This document shows positions 54,423-57,427 of a stretch of DNA of 57,427 nt, in pieces. The stretch comes from an uncultured Acidimicrobiales bacterium (GTDB lineage: Bacteria; Actinomycetota; Acidimicrobiia; Acidimicrobiales; SHLQ01), in NCBI GenBank assembly GCA_938023735.1, contig CALJDK010000143.1, forward strand, positions 1-57,427, read 5' to 3'. Each line of letters starts with the position of its first letter. Position 1 is the first letter of the stretch. A program made the translations under genes and the position numbers. Below the pieces are notes generated by a model, which saw only the letters and a list, made by a program, of their open reading frames with translations, was not told where the DNA came from and searched no databases.

Positions 54423-55235
54423 ATGTCGAAACCCCGACCGTCATCGCCGAGGCCGAGTTCGAGCCCCGCACGAAACCGCCTGTCGTCGGTCGCGAATGCC
54501 GCAAGGGTCCTCAAATCCTTCTCGGCGTCAAATCTCACGTGGGGCGTCGCCGACCTCGCCGGGCACCTCGGTCTCTCGACGTCGTCGACGCACCGGATCT
54601 TGAGCACGTTGGCCGACGAGGGCATTCTCGACCAGGACCCAGCGACCGGCCGATACCGCATGGGGCTCACCGCCTTCGACATGGTGGCGGCCATGCCCAA
54701 GCAGCGCACCCTCCACGAAGCGGTACTGGTGTCGATGACTGAACTGCGGGCTCGCACTGGTGAAACCGTGCAGGTAGGAGTGCTCGATGGTCGTGAGGTG
54801 GTGTACGTCGAACGACTGGAGAGCCCCCATACCCTGCGAGTCTTTACCGAACTCGGCCGACGAGCTCCCGCACACCGCACCGGGTCAGGCAAAGCGATTC
54901 TGGCGTTCCTTCCTAGCCGTCAACGGGAATCGATCCTCGACGACTGGCAGCTCGACACTGCCACCGAACACACCATCACCAGCACCGATGAACTGCGAGA
55001 ACAGTTCAAGGTGATCCGTCGAAACGGCTACGCCGAAAACCGTCAGGAGTCGGAGCTGGGCGTGGTGTCGGTCGCTGCCCCCATCCGCAACGAAACCGGC
55101 TCGGCGGTGGCCTCGCTCAGCCTCGCTGGCCCCAGCGAACGCATGGACCCCAATCGAGTCAGGTACGCAGAAGCCGTTGTAGTCCTAGCCCGCGCCGTAT
55201 CCCGACAAATGGGTTGGCAAGGCTCGCAAAAGTAG
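54423..55235 (+). CDS. IclR family transcriptional regulator
   Basis: 270 residues. A basic, Pro/Ser-rich N-terminal tail precedes a winged helix-turn-helix (WGVADLAGHLGLSTSSTHRILSTLADEGIL, ~39-70). The GAF-like IclR effector domain (~90-265) includes GREVVYVERLES, RRAPAHRTGSGKAILAF and the typical GYAENRQESELGVVSVAAPI block. IclR proteins often control aromatic catabolism and respond to pathway intermediates. It is divergent from the 12-gene operon, and palindromes lie on both sides of the gene, so it probably controls the operon, itself and perhaps the HAD gene. Confidence 0.94.
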   Translation: MSKPRPSSPRPSSSPARNRLSSVANAARVLKSFSASNLTWGVADLAGHLGLSTSSTHRILSTLADEGILDQDPATGRYRMGLTAFDMVAAMPKQRTLHEAVLVSMTELRARTGETVQVGVLDGREVVYVERLESPHTLRVFTELGRRAPAHRTGSGKAILAFLPSRQRESILDDWQLDTATEHTITSTDELREQFKVIRRNGYAENRQESELGVVSVAAPIRNETGSAVASLSLAGPSERMDPNRVRYAEAVVVLARAVSRQMGWQGSQK

Positions 55236-55268
55236 GCACGCTTCCCGGGCGTTCTTCCTTTCACCCAC

Positions 55269-55285
55269 ATCCCGCTCCGCGGGAC
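55269..55285. promoter_or_regulatory. Putative IclR operator 2
   Basis: ATCCCGCTCCGCGGGAC, the same arms as operator 1 with a different 3-bp spacer and one end change, about 41 bases before the HAD gene. The matching arms and matching distance to the start codon suggest the same regulator. Confidence 0.55.
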
Positions 55286-55325
55286 GTTGCTAGCGGCCTT
55301 TCAACACGACCAATAGGTTCGTCAG

Positions 55326-55985
55326 ATGCCCGGCGACCGAAGCTTCGATGTTTTGCTGCTCGACTTTGGCGGGGTGTGCTTGGTGAATCCGGTTGAGCTG
55401 CACAGCAAGGCCGAGACGGAGTTTGGGCTTCCCGCCGGGAGCCTGACATGGTTGGGCCCGCTCGATCCTTCGACCGATGAACTCTGGCGGCGAATGATCG
55501 CTGGCGATGGCGTGACCGAACGGCAGTATTGGACCCAACGAGCCGAAGAGGTTGGGCGGGCTGCCGGAACCGATATCACCCGCGCCGACTACATGCGAAA
55601 GCTCTACGACCCGCCGACGCCCGAGCTCGTGCGGCCGGGAGCCACGCGGGTCGTCGACGATGCACTCGCCGCCGGGTTCGGTGTATCGGTGCTCACCAAC
55701 GACATGCGTGACTTCCACGGGCGCGAATGGGAGCTCGGCGTACCGCTGCTCCAAACCGTCGACCACATTGTCGACTGCTCCGACACAAGGATCCTCAAGC
55801 CTGACCGCCGAGCCTTCGACCTTGCGGTGTCCACCGTCGGAGTCGCGGCCGGCCGAACCCTCTTTGTCGATGACCAACCTCGAAACGTCGAGGGTGCGGA
55901 AGCGGCCGGGCTCGTCGCTATGTGGTTCGACATCGCAAACGCCGAAGAGTCGTGGAATGCCGTGGCGAGTCGTCTCGGTCTGTAG
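55326..55985 (+). CDS. HAD-IA family hydrolase
   Basis: 219 residues. Motif I is LLLDFGGVCLV with the nucleophilic Asp (the DFGGV form is common in this subfamily), motif II is VSVLTND, the motif III Lys is in RILKPDRRAFDLA and motif IV is LFVDDQPRNVEGA. It should be a small-molecule phosphatase or a related hydrolase. A palindrome matching the iclR operator precedes it, so it may serve the phosphorylation-dependent pathway, for example by removing phosphate from an aryl phosphate. That assignment is inference. Confidence 0.85.
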   Translation: MPGDRSFDVLLLDFGGVCLVNPVELHSKAETEFGLPAGSLTWLGPLDPSTDELWRRMIAGDGVTERQYWTQRAEEVGRAAGTDITRADYMRKLYDPPTPELVRPGATRVVDDALAAGFGVSVLTNDMRDFHGREWELGVPLLQTVDHIVDCSDTRILKPDRRAFDLAVSTVGVAAGRTLFVDDQPRNVEGAEAAGLVAMWFDIANAEESWNAVASRLGL

Positions 55986-55991
55986 CAACGG

Positions 55992-56502
55992 TCAGCGAAA
56001 CGACAACGAAATCTCGCCGAACTGATCTGACCGCAAGGTAAAGGTCGAACCCTGGGCAGCATCGAATGGTGCGGTGAGCCCGCCGGTGAACACGATGTCG
56101 CCTTCAGCAATCGAAAGTCCTTCGACCGCAAGCGACCGGGCAAGCCACGCGACCGCCTCACATCGTAGAGCGCCAGACGAGCTCAGGTTCGGCCTTCGGA
56201 TGGATGTAGTCGATACGGGCAACCGACGAGTCAGCTACTTGTGAGTTCCAGAGCGTCCCCCAGTTCGGCCGATTCACTCCGAGCGCCTCACGCATGGCCG
56301 ACGACGTCCAGCCAAGCTTCCATCCGATCTGCGTCTCGCCATCGACCCGCCGCAGAACGTCGCTCTCTCGAGCGATAGCCCGGGCGTCCTCCCAAGTAAG
56401 CCCAGGCAAGGCCGAGGTAAGGAAGTCGATCGGCGTACTCGTATGCCGAGCCTGATACAGCTGTGAAGCAATCGCTTTGGCGGAATGTGAAACAGCCAAC
56501 AC
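55992..56502 (-). pseudogene. Broken 2-keto-4-pentenoate hydratase homologue
   Basis: The first ~112 residues (start at 56502) match the N-terminal half of the hydratase family (GWKLGWTSSAMREALGVNRPNWGTLW, then HPKAEPELVW). The frame then runs into a TGA. About 60 residues of the C-terminal end (CEAVAWLARSLAVEGLSIAEG, then DIVFTGGLTAPF) continue in another frame to 55992. The whole span is ~510 bp against ~780 for an intact gene, so roughly 90 central residues, including catalytic ones, are missing near 56160. It is probably a decayed third copy of the hydratase family of this island. A sequencing error alone would not explain the missing segment. Confidence 0.8.
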
Positions 56503-56567
56503 TCCAACCTACCAACGCCAAAAAGTTAGACCGAAAACTCATAAGGGGTTGGGGGCGGTGCGGCTCT

Positions 56568-57427
56568 ATGGTGCCCGGAGTGACCTCGACTGCTGCCTCC
56601 GAGCCTGACGCGCCTTTGTCTCCTGCGGCTGGCGACTCACAACCGAAGTATCGATTCGTGATGTTTGGCGGAATGGTTGCGGTGTACTTCGCCTTTGGCG
56701 TGACCTTGGCTGGGATCCCGCCGATGATCACCGAGGTCCGAACCGATCTGGGCATGGGTCGCGGCGCTATGGGGCTCGCGCTCGGGGCATGGACCGCCAT
56801 GTATATCTTCACCTCGGCGTTTGCCGGACGGGTGGTCGACCGGATCGGTATCGGCCGGGCACTGTTTCTTGGCGGCCTCTCGCTGACCGCAAGCGGCTTT
56901 GCTCGCTCCTTTGCAACCGGGCCGACGTCATTGTGGTTTGCTATCGCCATAATGGGCCTCGGCGGGCCGTTGGTTTCGTCCTCGGCACCCACCCTCTGCT
57001 CACAGTGGTTCTCCGACCAGCGAGAGCGTCAGTTCGCTCTCAGTATGTACAACCTCGGACCGAGCCTTGGATCGATCTCGGTATTGTTTGCCACCAACTC
57101 CATCCTGCTGCCGTGGTTGGGCGACTGGCGTTCGGTGATTCGGTTCGAGGCAACGCTGGCACTGGGCGCGACCCTGGTGTGGGCAGCTATTGCGTGGCGA
57201 GCACCAGCACAACCGGTCGAGAAGTCCAACCGCCCACGGCTCCCGCTTCTCGAAACGTGGCGAGGCCTCGTCGCTAGCTCCGATGTGCGCCACACGCTCA
57301 TCCTGGGAACCCTTACATTCTTTGTTGGCCACAGCCTCAATAGCTGGATGATCGACGCCGTCAGCGAGCGAGCGGCTGTCAGTGCCGGCGAGGCCGCCAA
57401 CTGGGTGTCGTCGGCGGGAATGGCCGG
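56568..57427 (+). CDS. MFS transporter, 3' partial
   Basis: An open frame running off the right edge, 286 residues so far. After a Ser/Ala/Pro-rich tail, spans such as VMFGGMVAVYFAFGVTLAG and LGAWTAMYIFTSAFAG follow. The MFS loop 2-3 signature reads GRVVDRIGIGRALFLGG, and GLGGPLVSSSAPTLCSQWF follows. It resembles CynX/NimT- or OFA-like transporters of organic anions. Uptake of the substrate of the nearby aromatic pathway is possible but unproven. The start is uncertain: ATG at 56568, with GTG codons just after. It diverges from the broken hydratase gene. Confidence 0.85.
   Translation, partial: MVPGVTSTAASEPDAPLSPAAGDSQPKYRFVMFGGMVAVYFAFGVTLAGIPPMITEVRTDLGMGRGAMGLALGAWTAMYIFTSAFAGRVVDRIGIGRALFLGGLSLTASGFARSFATGPTSLWFAIAIMGLGGPLVSSSAPTLCSQWFSDQRERQFALSMYNLGPSLGSISVLFATNSILLPWLGDWRSVIRFEATLALGATLVWAAIAWRAPAQPVEKSNRPRLPLLETWRGLVASSDVRHTLILGTLTFFVGHSLNSWMIDAVSERAAVSAGEAANWVSSAGMA

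Overview
This window looks like a chromosomal stretch of a GC-rich actinobacterium, possibly from the Acidimicrobiia. That placement is an inference from base composition, frequent GTG/TTG starts, ATGA/GTGA overlaps, an actinobacterial-style ilvB attenuator and Thr/Pro-linked surface proteins. No rRNA, tRNA, CRISPR array or insertion sequence was recognised.

Layout. 1-2 kb: the end of a 2-oxoadipate dioxygenase-like gene and a thiolase. 2-6.3 kb: three tandem paralogues of a membrane-anchored, propeller-like protein. 6.4-10 kb: a HerA-like ATPase and a DUF2786 protein. 10.1-10.4 kb: a 98-bp tandem repeat. 10.4-15 kb: an orphan sugar-phosphate transferase, a MetY-type sulfhydrylase and a membrane HD-GYP phosphodiesterase. 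15-17.5 kb: ilvBN behind a transcription attenuator whose 13-residue leader peptide is rich in Leu and Val. 17.5-30.6 kb: a NadD-like nucleotidyltransferase, a GAF-GGDEF cyclase, a degenerate sensor kinase and a translationally coupled 3142-residue surface protein. 30.6-42.5 kb: ilvD, a sulfatase-fold membrane protein, a MATE exporter, a cysteine synthase-like enzyme, a luciferase-like oxidoreductase, gatCAB and small genes.

42.6-57.4 kb is a catabolic island. A divergent IclR regulator faces a 12-gene, tightly coupled minus-strand operon. It encodes two class I extradiol dioxygenases, a histidine phosphatase, a PEP-synthase-like enzyme split into an ATP-binding subunit and a phospho-histidine subunit, a Rieske oxygenase, the meta-cleavage lower pathway (4-oxalocrotonate decarboxylase, tautomerase, hydratase, acetaldehyde dehydrogenase, hydroxy-oxovalerate aldolase) and an AhpD-like protein. 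Two near-identical palindromes, ATCCCGC-N3-GCGGGAY, lie before the operon/iclR and before a HAD phosphatase gene, which suggests a shared regulon. A broken hydratase copy and a partial MFS transporter close the window.

The most notable system is this operon. It combines phenylphosphate-synthase/CreHI-like phosphoryl activation with a phosphatase, Rieske oxygenation and extradiol cleavage. The simplest reading is an aerobic pathway that phosphorylates a phenolic compound before oxidising it. The substrate and the order of steps are inference.
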